Source: Pseudovibrio sp. Alg231-02 (lineage in GTDB: Bacteria > Pseudomonadota > Alphaproteobacteria > Rhizobiales > Stappiaceae). Taken from it: a stretch of 64,000 nucleotides of DNA. Every line of letters starts with the position of its first letter. Positions within the stretch are counted from its first letter, which is position 1. Positions 8,607 through 17,533 of the stretch are shown one piece after another. The position numbers and the translations under genes are program-made. The stretch covers positions 613,667-677,666 of the forward strand of contig NZ_FREX01000002.1 in NCBI RefSeq assembly GCF_900143565.1, read 5' to 3'. The notes beneath the pieces were generated by a model, which saw nothing but the letters and a program-made list of their open reading frames with translations, was not told the origin of the DNA and did not search any database.

Positions 8607-9806
8607 TTAGTCGGTATGGTCTTCCGGCGTCCATTCATAGATCCAGTTAAACCGATCAAGAAGCTGACTTGGGGTGTTGGACCGCATGACGAGATCTCGT
8701 GCAATACGAAGAGGGAAGCCCATATGGTAGACCCAGTCATTCCACTTAACGAGCTTGCTCATTTTCTCAATGCGTGGACGGCGAGCAGTCTCATAGGCTT
8801 GCAGGGCCTGCGGTGTTGCGCCGTGTTTATCGACCATTTTGGACAGGACTGCTGCATCTTCGATTGCCATTGCAGCGCCTTGAGCTGAAAACGGTAGGAT
8901 CGCGTGAGCGGCGTCACCAATAAGTGTCACAGGGCCCTGGGTCCATGCAGGGCGGGTGTCGACCTCGCACAATGACCAACGGGTCCATGTTTCCGGCAGG
9001 TAGACCAGACGCAAGGCCTCTGGAGCCCAGTTGCGAAAGTGCTTGCGGACATGATCACTGCCAACCGGATGGGACCAGCTGTCTTCTTCCCAGTCTTCCT
9101 TCGTGATGGCGACGATGTTGAGCAGCTTGCCATTCTTTACTGGATACTGGACCAGATGAGCGTCGCGAGCGAGCCACAGGCCTGAGGTGCTCAGGAGAGG
9201 TTCCAGATTGAAGGGTGGTTCTGCTGTTGCTCTGTAGGCTACGAAACCGGTGTGTTTGGCAGGTGCGCCACCCAATGTGGTCTGGCGAATGCTCGAACGG
9301 ACACCGTCGGCGCCGATGAGCAAGTCAAACTGATCCGGTATACCTGCAAGAGCTTCTGAGAAAGCCGCTCCCTTGAGCGTGATAGTGTCACCGTTGATTT
9401 CGGCGGATGCTACCTTGGTATCCAGCCGCAGAGTGACTTCCGGTGTGTTCTGGACAGCTTCCAATAACAGCTGTTGCAGATCTGCTCGGTGGATCACATA
9501 ATATGGCGCGCCATAGCGGTCTTCAGCAATGCGGCCAAGCGGAACGGTGGCAAGTTGAGAGCCATCCTGACCGGAGCGTATATTGACGCTGGCCGGAGAG
9601 ACGGCTCTGGACATGAGTGCAGGGCCTAAGCCAAGAGCCTGCAAGCATCTCATTGCATTGGGAGATAGCTGAATTCCAGCGCCGACTTCGGAAAGCTCTG
9701 GGGCAGCGTCGAACAGGAAAACACTGTGGCCCTTACGGGCAAGGTATAACGCAGCTGTAAGTCCGGCGATCCCGGCTCCTGCGATAGCAATATTTTTTGG
9801 TATCAT
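8607..9806 (-). CDS. FAD-dependent monooxygenase, salicylate hydroxylase-like
   Basis: Class A flavoprotein monooxygenase of 399 aa. It has the dinucleotide-binding GAGIAGLTAALYLARKG near residues 10-26, an arginine-containing middle segment with the DG-type LLIGADGVRSSIR, and the GD motif LIGDAAHAILPFSAQGA that contacts the FAD ribityl chain. The family hydroxylates aromatic rings with NAD(P)H and oxygen. ATG 9806 is chosen because the fold begins right after it; the 18-codon extension to 9860 looks non-coding. The aromatic substrate cannot be told from sequence and no ring-cleavage genes are nearby. Confidence 0.9.
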   Translation of the reverse strand: MIPKNIAIAGAGIAGLTAALYLARKGHSVFLFDAAPELSEVGAGIQLSPNAMRCLQALGLGPALMSRAVSPASVNIRSGQDGSQLATVPLGRIAEDRYGAPYYVIHRADLQQLLLEAVQNTPEVTLRLDTKVASAEINGDTITLKGAAFSEALAGIPDQFDLLIGADGVRSSIRQTTLGGAPAKHTGFVAYRATAEPPFNLEPLLSTSGLWLARDAHLVQYPVKNGKLLNIVAITKEDWEEDSWSHPVGSDHVRKHFRNWAPEALRLVYLPETWTRWSLCEVDTRPAWTQGPVTLIGDAAHAILPFSAQGAAMAIEDAAVLSKMVDKHGATPQALQAYETARRPRIEKMSKLVKWNDWVYHMGFPLRIARDLVMRSNTPSQLLDRFNWIYEWTPEDHTD

Positions 9807-9904
9807 TACGCAGCTTGCCTGCCGTGCTTTGCCTGAGGTTATCGGGATCAGGCAAAGCAATGTGATTACGGTTTATTCGTTTTATCGATCAGATGATGAG
9901 GTTG

Positions 9905-10150
9905 TTAGGCCACATCAGGTGCCCAGGCGCAGTCAGCTGGATTAGATTCTGCGGAAGCGAGTGCAGCATCGTAGTGGTAAAGCGTTGAGCAGTATGGGCA
10001 GATTATGTTGTCATCAGCACCCATGTCGAGGAATACGTGTGGGTGGTCCTGTGGGGGGCGTGCGCCAATGCACATAAATTCTTTGGCGCCGATTTTAATG
10101 GCGTCAACGCCATTGGTGTTGTGAAAGTGGGGTACGACTTTACCGGCCAT
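9905..10150 (-). CDS. CHCC-type zinc-finger domain protein
   Basis: Small protein (81 aa from ATG 10150; an in-frame ATG at 10192 would add 14 residues). It shows the order CIGARPPQDHPHVFLDMG then ICPYCSTLYHYD, giving the Cys-His-Cys-Cys zinc site of the zf-CHCC family, related to the 13 kDa (NDUFS6) subunit of mitochondrial complex I. Alphaproteobacterial homologues are thought to be accessory to respiratory complex I. It is convergent with nothing and lies 98 bases from the monooxygenase gene, probably the first gene of that minus-strand transcript. Confidence 0.88.
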   Translation of the reverse strand: MAGKVVPHFHNTNGVDAIKIGAKEFMCIGARPPQDHPHVFLDMGADDNIICPYCSTLYHYDAALASAESNPADCAWAPDVA

Positions 10151-10440
10151 TTTTTCGCCAAGCTCCATGGAACAAAAATTTGCCGCCGACATTAAATTGG
10201 TTCTGGTTAAAAAGACAGTTTTTCTCGCTGATTGATTGCCTCGAGATCGATGCGGTCCACAACTGTACTGCGTTTTTTCACCTAGGACCGAGGTTTTACC
10301 GCGGAACTGGTGTTGTCTCAGCCTCTGTGAATAGTTGATGGACTAGTCCAAATTGATAGTTCTTTGGCCTTTTCTTTCTCCACCCTTACATTTACCCTCC
10401 CATGACCCCATAGTTTTCCTTTACGTAAACGTTAGGTAAT

Positions 10441-11193
10441 ATGCCAATATTCAATAATAATGATCACCCTATCGCTTATCTTGATGAAGGGGAGGGCGAT
10501 CCGATCCTGCTGATCCACGGATTCGCATCCAACAAGTTCGTCAACTGGGTGTATCCCGGCTGGGTTGATTTGTTGGTGAAGGATGGCCGCCGTGTGATTG
10601 CGATTGATAATCGTGGTCATGGTGAAAGCTACAAGTACTACAATGCAGAGGATTATGGCGCTCCGGTTATGGCTGAAGATGCGCTGAAACTGCTGGATCA
10701 TCTCTATATCGATAAAGCGGATTTGCTTGGCTATTCCATGGGCACCCGCATTTCTGCGTTTTGTGCGCTGCAAGCACCGGACCGGGTGCGCTCGCTGTCC
10801 CTTGGCGGGATGGGGTATGGTTTGATTTCTGGTGTTGGTAATCCAGAGCCAATCATTGAAGGGTTGTTGGCTGACAAGATCTCTGATGTGAAAGACCGGA
10901 CGGGTCGTGCCTTCAGAGCCTTTGCCGAGCAGACCAAATCAGACCGGCGGGCGCTTGCTGCGTGTATGCAGTCAGCCCGGAAGCCTATTTCTGAAGATAT
11001 GGTCTCTAAGGTTACGGCGCCGACACTTGTTGCTGTTGGTACAAATGATGACGTGGCCGGTGATCCAAAGGCGCTTGCTGATCTTATGCCGAATGCCAGT
11101 TATCTGGAGATTACCAACCGGGACCATATGACCGCTGTTGGCGACAAGATTTTCAAAAAAGGCACATTAGAGTTTTTGGAGCAATTTTCATGA
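10441..11193 (+). CDS. Alpha/beta hydrolase (first of an overlapping pair)
   Basis: A 250-residue cytoplasmic alpha/beta-hydrolase. It has the oxyanion HG motif (LLIHGF, near residue 27), the nucleophile elbow GYSMGT with Ser99, an acid after strand 7 (GTNDDVAGDP) and the catalytic histidine in NRDHMTAVGD near the end. Its substrate is unknown; esters or hydrolysable C-C bonds are typical. The stop overlaps the ATG of the next hydrolase gene by four bases (ATGA), so the two are translated as a pair. Confidence 0.9.
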   Translation: MPIFNNNDHPIAYLDEGEGDPILLIHGFASNKFVNWVYPGWVDLLVKDGRRVIAIDNRGHGESYKYYNAEDYGAPVMAEDALKLLDHLYIDKADLLGYSMGTRISAFCALQAPDRVRSLSLGGMGYGLISGVGNPEPIIEGLLADKISDVKDRTGRAFRAFAEQTKSDRRALAACMQSARKPISEDMVSKVTAPTLVAVGTNDDVAGDPKALADLMPNASYLEITNRDHMTAVGDKIFKKGTLEFLEQFS

Positions 11194-12062
11194 ATAGAGG
11201 CACCCACGAATTTATCGGAGCCGATGGCAACCGCATTGTTGCAGACCGGTTTGGCTCAAAAGGTCAGCCGGTGATGATGATGCATGGTGGCGGGCAGACG
11301 AGACATTCGTGGGGCAAGACTGCTGAGATGATTGCCAATGCAGGTATGCAGGCGTTCTGTCTTGATATGCGTGGGCACGGGGACAGTGCGTGGGTTGAAG
11401 GGGAGAAGTACTTCTTTTCTGACTTCGGTGCAGATGTTGCTGCAGCTGCCACGCAAATCTATGAGGAAACCGGTTTCAAGCCAATTGCGATCGGTGCCTC
11501 ATTAGGTGGTCTTGCGTCTATTCTGGCTGAGGGTGCTTTGCGCCCAGGTGTGCTGGCTGGCGTTATTCTGGTTGACGTGACCCCGCGCCTAGATGAAGGC
11601 GGAGTGAGTAAGATCCTGTCGTTTATGGCTGAAAAGGTCGAGGACGGGTTTGGCAGCGTTGAAGAAGCGGCGGATATGATTGCCTCTTATCTTCCGCATC
11701 GAAAGCGCCCTAAGACATTAGATGGCCTTTCGAAAAACCTGCGTTTACGGGAAGATGGGCGCTATCGCTGGCACTGGGACCCTCGCTTTATCACGCATCA
11801 CGCTGATCGTGCTGATATGAAAGACAAGGTGCAGAGTGAGCTGTTGGCGGCAGCGGCTAATCTCAAAGTGCCGAGTATGCTTGTTCGTGGAGCGGCATCA
11901 GAACTTGTGAAGCAGAGCCATGTAGATGAATTTCTCGCATTGGTTCCCCATGCACAATTCACAGATGTGAAAGAAGCTGGTCATATGGTGGCAGGCGATG
12001 TGAATGATATTTTCACTGCTGCGATCATGCCATTTTTAAAAGAGTACCAAGCGGCAGCTTAA
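11190..12062 (+). CDS. Alpha/beta hydrolase (second of an overlapping pair)
   Basis: A 290-residue alpha/beta-hydrolase with MMHGGGQTRHSW as the oxyanion region, nucleophile elbow GASLGG (Ser104) and a C-terminal histidine in EAGHMVAGD. It resembles the epoxide hydrolase/peroxidase-like branch in which HGGGQTRHSW is common. It overlaps the preceding hydrolase by four bases, so both are likely made in equal amounts; sequence divergence between them suggests different substrates. No pathway is evident from the neighbours. Confidence 0.9.
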   Translation: MNRGTHEFIGADGNRIVADRFGSKGQPVMMMHGGGQTRHSWGKTAEMIANAGMQAFCLDMRGHGDSAWVEGEKYFFSDFGADVAAAATQIYEETGFKPIAIGASLGGLASILAEGALRPGVLAGVILVDVTPRLDEGGVSKILSFMAEKVEDGFGSVEEAADMIASYLPHRKRPKTLDGLSKNLRLREDGRYRWHWDPRFITHHADRADMKDKVQSELLAAAANLKVPSMLVRGAASELVKQSHVDEFLALVPHAQFTDVKEAGHMVAGDVNDIFTAAIMPFLKEYQAAA

Positions 12063-12267
12063 AATTAGAACCAGTTTCTGGTTTTTGAAGGAAATGTAGG
12101 TTCACTTTCTAATTGCCTATGCAGGTTTGGTACGCGCTTTCTCTAATGGCAATACTGCGTGATGTACTATAGGCGGATAATTCATAGTGAGTGGGTGGGG
12201 CTTGGATCGAGACAGTCTGCACCTATGTAAGGTTGAATAGGTCCTATCCATAAAGGAACGCTCTTTC

Positions 12268-13116
12268 ATGGTGCAATTTTCTTCAAGTAGCCCCAAGGAG
12301 TTCGCATCGCATGATCCTGTTTGGGATCGCGTGAAAGCCGAAGCCCAGGCGATGGCCAGCTCTGAGCCAGCACTTGCGTCTTTTGTTTACGAGACGGTGC
12401 TGAACCACTCTTCTCTAGAGGAAGCGATTGTGCATCGTGTGGCTGACCGGTTAGGCCATGTGGTTGTCTCTTCTTCTCTTATCCGCCAGACTTATCTGGA
12501 TGTTCTGGATCAGGCTCCTGATATTGTTCAGGCCTTCCGTGTTGATCTGGGTGCTGTTTTTGATCGTGATCCTGCCTGTGACCGATTCCTGGAGCCTCTG
12601 CTTTATTTCAAAGGGTTCCATGCGCTGCAGACACACCGGTTAGCGAACTGGTTGTGGAAGCAGGGGCGAGAGGATTTCGCGCTTTACCTGCAAAGCCGTT
12701 GCTCTGAAGTGTTCCAGATGGATATTCATCCTCAGGTTCCTATCGGGCGGGGCGTTTTCTTTGACCATGGTACCGGCATTGTGGTTGGCGGCACTGCTGT
12801 TATTGAAGACGATGTCTCTATTTTGCAAGGTGTGACACTTGGTGGTACGGGCAAGGTCTCTGGCGACCGTCATCCGAAGATCCGTCAGGGCGTGCTGATT
12901 GGTGCGGGTGCCAAAGTTCTAGGCAATCTGGAAATTGGCCATTGCTCACGTGTTGCAGCAGGATCTGTGGTTCTTAAAGACGTTGATCCGTGCACGACTG
13001 TGGCGGGTGTTCCTGCCAAGGTTGTGGGTGAAGCTGGTTGCGACCAGCCGGCTCGTGCCATGGATCAAATGATCGGTCAAGGTCAAGGACTTTCCTCGCA
13101 AAACAAACAAGGATAA
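12268..13116 (+). CDS. cysE: Serine O-acetyltransferase
   Basis: First committed step of cysteine synthesis: acetyl-CoA plus L-serine to O-acetylserine. The 282-residue protein has the helical N-terminal domain (DPVWDRVKAEAQ onward), the active-site region IHPQVPIGRGVFFDHGTGIVV (about residues 151-171) and left-handed beta-helix hexapeptides (VEDDVSILQGVTLGG-like) leading to AAGSVVLKDV and GVPAKVVG. ATG 12268 has AAAGGA upstream. The gene stands alone with a 205-base upstream gap; DUF3126 follows in the same direction, an arrangement common in this class of bacteria. Confidence 0.96.
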   Translation: MVQFSSSSPKEFASHDPVWDRVKAEAQAMASSEPALASFVYETVLNHSSLEEAIVHRVADRLGHVVVSSSLIRQTYLDVLDQAPDIVQAFRVDLGAVFDRDPACDRFLEPLLYFKGFHALQTHRLANWLWKQGREDFALYLQSRCSEVFQMDIHPQVPIGRGVFFDHGTGIVVGGTAVIEDDVSILQGVTLGGTGKVSGDRHPKIRQGVLIGAGAKVLGNLEIGHCSRVAAGSVVLKDVDPCTTVAGVPAKVVGEAGCDQPARAMDQMIGQGQGLSSQNKQG

Positions 13117-13198
13117 GCTAGTTTCCTAGGGTTGGCAGGACGATAAACTTGTATAGTTTGTGCCCCAAGTTTGAAGTGAAATTGGTAAGGAGACGGCT

Positions 13199-13414
13199 GT
13201 GAAGCCTGATGAAATTCGTAAGGTGCAAACCTACATGCGCAATACTTTCAAGTCGCCAGAACTTGAAGTGCGTGCGCGTCCTCGTAAAGATGATTCCGCG
13301 GAAGTTTATATCAATAATGAGTTTCTTGGCGTTATCTTCCGCGACGAGGAAGATGGCGAACTGAGCTGGAACTTCCAGATGGCTATCCTTGATATTGACG
13401 TGGAAGGCCTCTAA
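13199..13414 (+). CDS. DUF3126 family small protein
   Basis: A 71-residue conserved alphaproteobacterial protein starting at GTG 13199 with AAGGAG six bases upstream. The sequence KPDEIRKVQTYMRNTF and the tail SWNFQMAILDID are typical of DUF3126. It contains charged beta segments and no membrane helix. Its function is not known; it is often found downstream of cysE, as here, with a terminator directly after it. Confidence 0.9.
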   Translation: MKPDEIRKVQTYMRNTFKSPELEVRARPRKDDSAEVYINNEFLGVIFRDEEDGELSWNFQMAILDIDVEGL

Positions 13415-13443
13415 GGCTTCATGCAAAATCTGATTGATTTGAA

Positions 13444-13467
13444 GGGCTCCGTTTTGGGGCCCTTTTT
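13444..13467 (+). terminator. Intrinsic terminator after DUF3126 gene
   Basis: Seven-pair GC-rich stem (GGGCTCC at 13444-13450 with GGGGCCC at 13456-13462, one mismatch) followed by TTTTT. Confidence 0.85.
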
Positions 13468-13674
13468 GCATCAAAATGAGACTCTTGAAGGCTGTGGGCG
13501 TCCTGAATTGAAACGGGATGGAGTTTGTTCGCCTGCCTGAATTTCCTATGCGGATTTCATATGTAAATATTAACAGGAGGTTAACTCGAGGATAGCACGC
13601 GGCATAGGAATTGCTTTCAACTGCACAGTAACGCGTTTGAGCTGGATTGAGCCAGCTGAGAATGGGGGAAGTGC

Positions 13675-13989
13675 ATGCTGGGCGATTTGTTGTTGGCCGC
13701 GTTTATAGCGGCTTCTGGTTTTGTGACTGCGGGAATTCTGGGTAGCTTCTATCACTTGGTGACTGGGGAGCCACCGCGATTTTTTGCTGAGATGAAAGGG
13801 CCTCTGTCCTGGCTTATTGTCGTTGGGTTATGGCTTGTTGCTGGTCCTTTTATATTTATGCGCAATGCGATCCAGGGTTATTACCGAGAGTCATTTAGCC
13901 CCAAGATGCTGGCCGCCGCGGGAGGGCTCACCGCTATGTGGAGCATTCTTTCCGGTACGTTTGTTTTGAGTTTTCTCTTGGCACTTTGA
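13675..13989 (+). CDS. Small conserved membrane protein
   Basis: A 104-residue protein with three hydrophobic helices (about residues 4-26, 43-61 and 80-103). The hydrophilic loop SFYHLVTGEPPRFF between helices one and two resembles small alphaproteobacterial inner-membrane proteins of unknown function (DUF6949-like, from memory). ATG 13675 follows GGGGGAAGTGC. No role can be assigned. Confidence 0.7.
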   Translation: MLGDLLLAAFIAASGFVTAGILGSFYHLVTGEPPRFFAEMKGPLSWLIVVGLWLVAGPFIFMRNAIQGYYRESFSPKMLAAAGGLTAMWSILSGTFVLSFLLAL

Positions 13990-14044
13990 ACAAGCCATAT
14001 GCTAGATTGCGCGGGATTTGATTTGTGCAATCTAGGAGAACCTT

Positions 14045-14572
14045 GTGCCTTTTTATAAGCTTGGAGACAGAAGCCCTAATGTTCCTGAAAATGGAAACTA
14101 CTGGGTCGCGCCATGTGCGAGTCTGATTGGGCATGTGCAGTTGGATGAGGAAGCGAATATTTGGTTTGGCGCTGTTTTGCGCGGTGACAATGAGCTTATC
14201 CATATTGGTGCGCGGTCCAACATTCAGGACGGATCGGTTCTTCATACAGATTTGGGGTATCCGCTGGTTGTTGGCGCAAACTGTACGGTTGGTCACAAGG
14301 CGATTTTGCATGGATGCACTGTGGGGGAAGGCTCGCTTATTGGAATGGGCGCGACAATCCTGAACGGCGCAAAGATTGGTAAGGGCTGTATCATCGGCGC
14401 AAATGCACTGGTTCCTGAAGGCAAGGTTATTCCAGATGGTTCTCTGGTTGTGGGAATGCCGGGGAAGGTAGTTCGTGAGTTGGATGATGAAGCACAGGCG
14501 ATGCTTATCCGCTCAGCAGATGGCTACGTGATGAATGCACAGCGCTTTAAAGAGCAGCTGGTTGAACTCTGA
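14045..14572 (+). CDS. Gamma-carbonic anhydrase family protein
   Basis: A 175-residue trimeric left-handed beta-helix protein starting at GTG 14045 (AGGAG seven bases upstream). It has the family segments [34 protein letters not shown] and [11 protein letters not shown], which supply the three zinc-ligand histidines. Members include carbonic anhydrases and many proteins (YrdA, PaaY) of other or unknown function, so CO2 hydration is possible but not proven. It stands alone between a small membrane protein and a bidirectional terminator. Confidence 0.9.
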   Translation: MPFYKLGDRSPNVPENGNYWVAPCASLIGHVQLDEEANIWFGAVLRGDNELIHIGARSNIQDGSVLHTDLGYPLVVGANCTVGHKAILHGCTVGEGSLIGMGATILNGAKIGKGCIIGANALVPEGKVIPDGSLVVGMPGKVVRELDDEAQAMLIRSADGYVMNAQRFKEQLVEL

Positions 14573-14596
14573 AGCCATCACGATTTTTGAAAACAA

Positions 14597-14626
14597 AACA
14601 AGCCGCGGCATTTTCCGCGGCTTTGT
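14597..14626. terminator. Bidirectional terminator between convergent genes
   Basis: Perfect stem AGCCGCGG (14601-14608) with CCGCGGCT (14615-14622), extended by ACAA/TTGT, with A-rich and T-rich flanks on the two sides. It serves the gamma-carbonic anhydrase gene and the convergent BTLCP gene. Confidence 0.85.
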
Positions 14627-14649
14627 TGTTTGCCAAGACCTTAGCAGCT

Positions 14650-15270
14650 TTATTCTGGAATACTTGCAACGGTGGTGACGCGTTTATCCGAAATAGCGGA
14701 CCAAGCAGAAGCATGGCGAGCGGACTGGCGTTTCACGTAGCGGTATGGGGTTGAATACCAAGGCAAGATTGAAGAGATCTGATTGTCGAGAATAAGATCT
14801 CCCTGATCAGTGCGCACGCTTAAGACAGCGTGTCCGCCGTTACTCAGGTCTTTCACGACCGTTATGAGCAGGGAGCTTGGCGGCCAGCCCAAGGCAATGA
14901 GTTGCCGCTGTTTTTCCAGAACGTACTCTTCGCAATCACCAGCACCTTGCGGGTATGTCCAGTATTCAGGCACTCCGAACAGTTGCTCGTCTGTTAGTGG
15001 GCGAACTTGTGTGTTGATTGAGGCGTTTACATCCAGCAATTCCTGCCAGCGCTCTTTGGTCAAGCGGACAACCAACGGCGTATTGGTACCATAGCGGCAC
15101 TGTTGTGGGTAGTTTTGACAGAATTCAATATGGCCAACGGGAGCAGTGGCTTGTCCGATAATTGGCATAAAGCGTCCTGGAACTTGCTCAGCATGAGCGT
15201 AAGACAGGCTGATTAGCCCACCCAATGCGACCCCCAAAACACTTTTCGCGAACAGCTTACACTCAAACAC
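14650..15270 (-). CDS. Transglutaminase-like cysteine peptidase (BTLCP)
   Basis: A 206-residue exported protein: signal peptide of about 27 residues ending near SYAHA, then the bacterial transglutaminase-like cysteine proteinase domain. The catalytic triad is visible as Cys113 (GDCEEYV), His147 (GGHAVLSV) and Asp162 (LILDNQ). In other bacteria BTLCPs such as LapG cleave large surface adhesins, controlled by c-di-GMP through LapD; here no lapD or adhesin gene is adjacent, although a PilZ-domain gene lies just upstream on the same strand. Periplasmic location follows from the signal peptide. Confidence 0.9.
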   Translation of the reverse strand: MFECKLFAKSVLGVALGGLISLSYAHAEQVPGRFMPIIGQATAPVGHIEFCQNYPQQCRYGTNTPLVVRLTKERWQELLDVNASINTQVRPLTDEQLFGVPEYWTYPQGAGDCEEYVLEKQRQLIALGWPPSSLLITVVKDLSNGGHAVLSVRTDQGDLILDNQISSILPWYSTPYRYVKRQSARHASAWSAISDKRVTTVASIPE

Positions 15271-15637
15271 AAGTAGCGCCCTCCAATCATGGCAGGCTCT
15301 ACTTTCCTTCGCGCATTTTTATTTGGTTATAATCTTTAAAGTCAGTATTTAATCAAAATTGAGCAGTATTTAAATCAAGATTGAATATCAGTTAAATCAA
15401 TATTTCTGAAAATAAGAGTCAATATTAATTCAAATTGTAATTATACTAAGACTCCGCAGGAAACTGGAGTTTCTGATGAGACCTAACGAGAGTTTTATGG
15501 TTTAGTTACAGTTAATTAGAGAGTTGGCATGTGAAGCTGTGTCAGTTGCATGTAATTCTCACTGCAAATATTTTTTTATAAATTTATCGAAAAGCTGAGG
15601 CTTAACCGTTGATAAGACAGGAATCGGTCTGGCTGGC
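15271..15637. other. AT-rich intergenic region with short direct repeats
   Basis: No gene is seen. Three imperfect direct repeats of the type CAGTATTTAAATCAAGATTG begin at 15343, 15364 and 15389, and an AATATTAATTCAAATTG stretch follows. The region is upstream of the BTLCP gene and may hold regulator-binding or curved DNA. Confidence 0.5.
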
Positions 15638-16273
15638 TTAGCGCTTTTCAGCGTTGGAGATATGGTGCTCCAGCAGTTCCTTATTCTGGACGGTGGCGAA
15701 TTCGACTGCGACGCCTTCTTCAAAGTGGCGAACGATCCGCGCACGCATCTTACCAAGCGTGATTGGTGTTCCAAGTGCCGGACGTACATCCGTCTTGAGT
15801 GCGGCGCCAGAGAGGGAGACATCCACAATGCGGCAGGCGTATTCTCTGCCGTCTGGCAAAATGATCTTCGTAATCGGATTCTTTGGAGTGAAGCGGTCAA
15901 ATCTGCGATCTTCTGGCAGATTAAGCTCGTCTTTGTTGGCCAGCCAAGTCAGGACGGAAGCCAGCTTGTCGCGCTTGCGTGCGCTGGCATTGAGCGTCAT
16001 TGCAAAGCCGCCATCGATCTCGCGGACGATCTTTCCTTCAACACGACCAATGTGATCAAGATAAGCGACAACGCGCTCGCCAACTTCGCCCATTACCGGA
16101 GAGATAAAGGCGGCGCCACCAGGTGACATGTTGACGACCTGGCAAGGGTACTCACGTCGGTTTTCCAGCATGAAACGGCCCAGCACGTTGATTTCAACGC
16201 GAGAAAAACGGCGTCTGTCAGGTGCTTTTGCTGCTAGTGCAGCAATTCTGTTGGTCGCTGTGCGCCCTGCCAT
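15638..16273 (-). CDS. Protein with two PilZ domains
   Basis: A 211-residue cytoplasmic protein with two successive PilZ-like beta-barrels. The first begins with RRRFSRVEINVLGRF (about residues 20-34) and has the second half-motif NMSPGGAAF; the second begins with DRRFDRFTPK (about 122) and has DVSLSGAAL. The RxxxR and (D/N)xSxxG motifs are those that bind c-di-GMP, and both copies keep them in recognisable form. It is probably a c-di-GMP receptor acting on motility or envelope functions; the target is unknown. It lies 365 bases upstream of the BTLCP gene on the same strand. Confidence 0.88.
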   Translation of the reverse strand: MAGRTATNRIAALAAKAPDRRRFSRVEINVLGRFMLENRREYPCQVVNMSPGGAAFISPVMGEVGERVVAYLDHIGRVEGKIVREIDGGFAMTLNASARKRDKLASVLTWLANKDELNLPEDRRFDRFTPKNPITKIILPDGREYACRIVDVSLSGAALKTDVRPALGTPITLGKMRARIVRHFEEGVAVEFATVQNKELLEHHISNAEKR

Positions 16274-16377
16274 TTTCCTAGGAATCCCGACTACGCGATT
16301 ATTGACTAGTAGAAACTTGGGTCACACCCTAGGAAAACAAGGTTAACAGAATGGTAACTGTGGTGCGGAGTACAGGT

Positions 16378-17067
16378 TTATATTTTGCCCCCATCAACAA
16401 CTCTAAGGTGTCCTACCTGTCGGCTGTTTGGGATTTCGACGGCCTTTGGTACTGCTGACCGTTGCAAGTGACTTCCGCGGCTAACTCTTGGTTCCATTGA
16501 ACTAACAGCGCGATGCGTTGGAGTTCCAAAATGTGGGACGCAGTCATTTTCGTCACTGAAGAGAGGTGCGTCTTCATCTGGCCAGATCAACCTCAGGCTG
16601 TTGACTTTTTGCTTGGAAATCGCCTGAACACCGAGCCAGAATGGACGCTTGAGCGGGGCCATACAGCCAAGAATACGCGTACAACCTTCCCCCTGAACGC
16701 GGATTGGCAGGAGCAGGAGCTCCAGATCTACTGACTGACCCATTTCAGTTGTGCCCGTGAAGCTGATCACAGCTGCAGCGCCATCCTGTGTTATGGCAGA
16801 AAGCATGGCTGTGACGGCTTGCTGGTCTTTCTCATCCCAGCCATCAAGGAAACTGCGGCCTTTCAGTTCACGACAGAACAGGGAACACAATCGTGTCCCT
16901 GCGAGACGGAACCTGAAATTGTTCTGCTGTGCCAGTTCCAGAATAAACGTATCGCCCAAAACACTTTTGATTGCGGAAGGTTGAATATCGCCACGTTCGG
17001 GAGCTGGTCGTTCAGCCCGAATTTCGTCCCAGTATTCGAAGAGTATCCGTGATGCACCGTGTTTCAT
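16378..17067 (-). CDS. PAS domain protein (PAS_5 family)
   Basis: A 229-residue cytoplasmic protein whose first 150 residues match the PAS_5 family seen in alphaproteobacteria: FEYWDEIRAERPAPERGDI, then FRFRLAGTRLCSLFCRELKGRSF and a final segment with ILGCMAP. The C-terminal 80 residues are low in pattern. ATG 17067 is chosen because the family begins there and GGAAGG lies upstream; in-frame ATGs at 17133 and 17106 would lengthen it. Ligand and partner are unknown; the family often sits near PilZ genes, as it does here. Confidence 0.85.
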   Translation of the reverse strand: MKHGASRILFEYWDEIRAERPAPERGDIQPSAIKSVLGDTFILELAQQNNFRFRLAGTRLCSLFCRELKGRSFLDGWDEKDQQAVTAMLSAITQDGAAAVISFTGTTEMGQSVDLELLLLPIRVQGEGCTRILGCMAPLKRPFWLGVQAISKQKVNSLRLIWPDEDAPLFSDENDCVPHFGTPTHRAVSSMEPRVSRGSHLQRSAVPKAVEIPNSRQVGHLRVVDGGKI

Positions 17068-17257
17068 ATTCCCGCCTTCCCCAGTCCGCTTATTGGGTTT
17101 TCCCATTGGGGTCAGTGTCCTTTTTATGGACAACTTTAACTATCCGCTGGTCTATGGTGGGGAATAAGCATGGAGCGTGCCAAGTTAGAAATATCATAAA
17201 AATTTAATAAAATATTAACCTTAACAAAGGGTTTAAGTTGTGCTGTTGGGTGGCTTG

Positions 17258-17440
17258 TATAATCTTGGTTGCAGTTGCCTCACCTGAACCCTTGAGGCCC
17301 TAAGAATTGAGCTATTGTTGGCGGTAAACCTAGGTTTTCAGCATTTCGTGTACTGATAAAAAGTCGGGAAATCAAACGCCTAACGGGGAGAAGCTCCGAT
17401 AAACCGTCAGCGCTTGGGGGAGTGCTGGCGGTTTATTGTT
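17258..17440 (+). ncRNA. Putative small RNA with promoter and terminator
   Basis: A perfect TATAAT lies at 17258-17263 (the -35 is less clear), and a strong intrinsic terminator ends the stretch: a 13-pair stem allowing G-T pairs (17401-17413 with 17422-17434) followed by a T-rich run to 17440. No open reading frame of note lies between, and no plus-strand gene precedes the terminator, since the left neighbour reads the other way. The implied transcript is about 165 bases. It does not match any RNA family I can recall; 6S RNA was considered on size but the expected closing stem is not obvious. Confidence 0.5.
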
Positions 17441-17533
17441 TTCATTTGATCCTTACATTTTGCGGCAAGCCTTGCGAAGCGTGCCAAGTTGTCTTAGTTC
17501 AAAATGGGACAATAATTTTGGATCTGTAATAAA

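Noticed and set aside
17258..17440. 6S RNA
   Set aside because: Length fits, but I could not find the long closing stem and central bubble expected of 6S RNA, so it is listed only as an unassigned small RNA.
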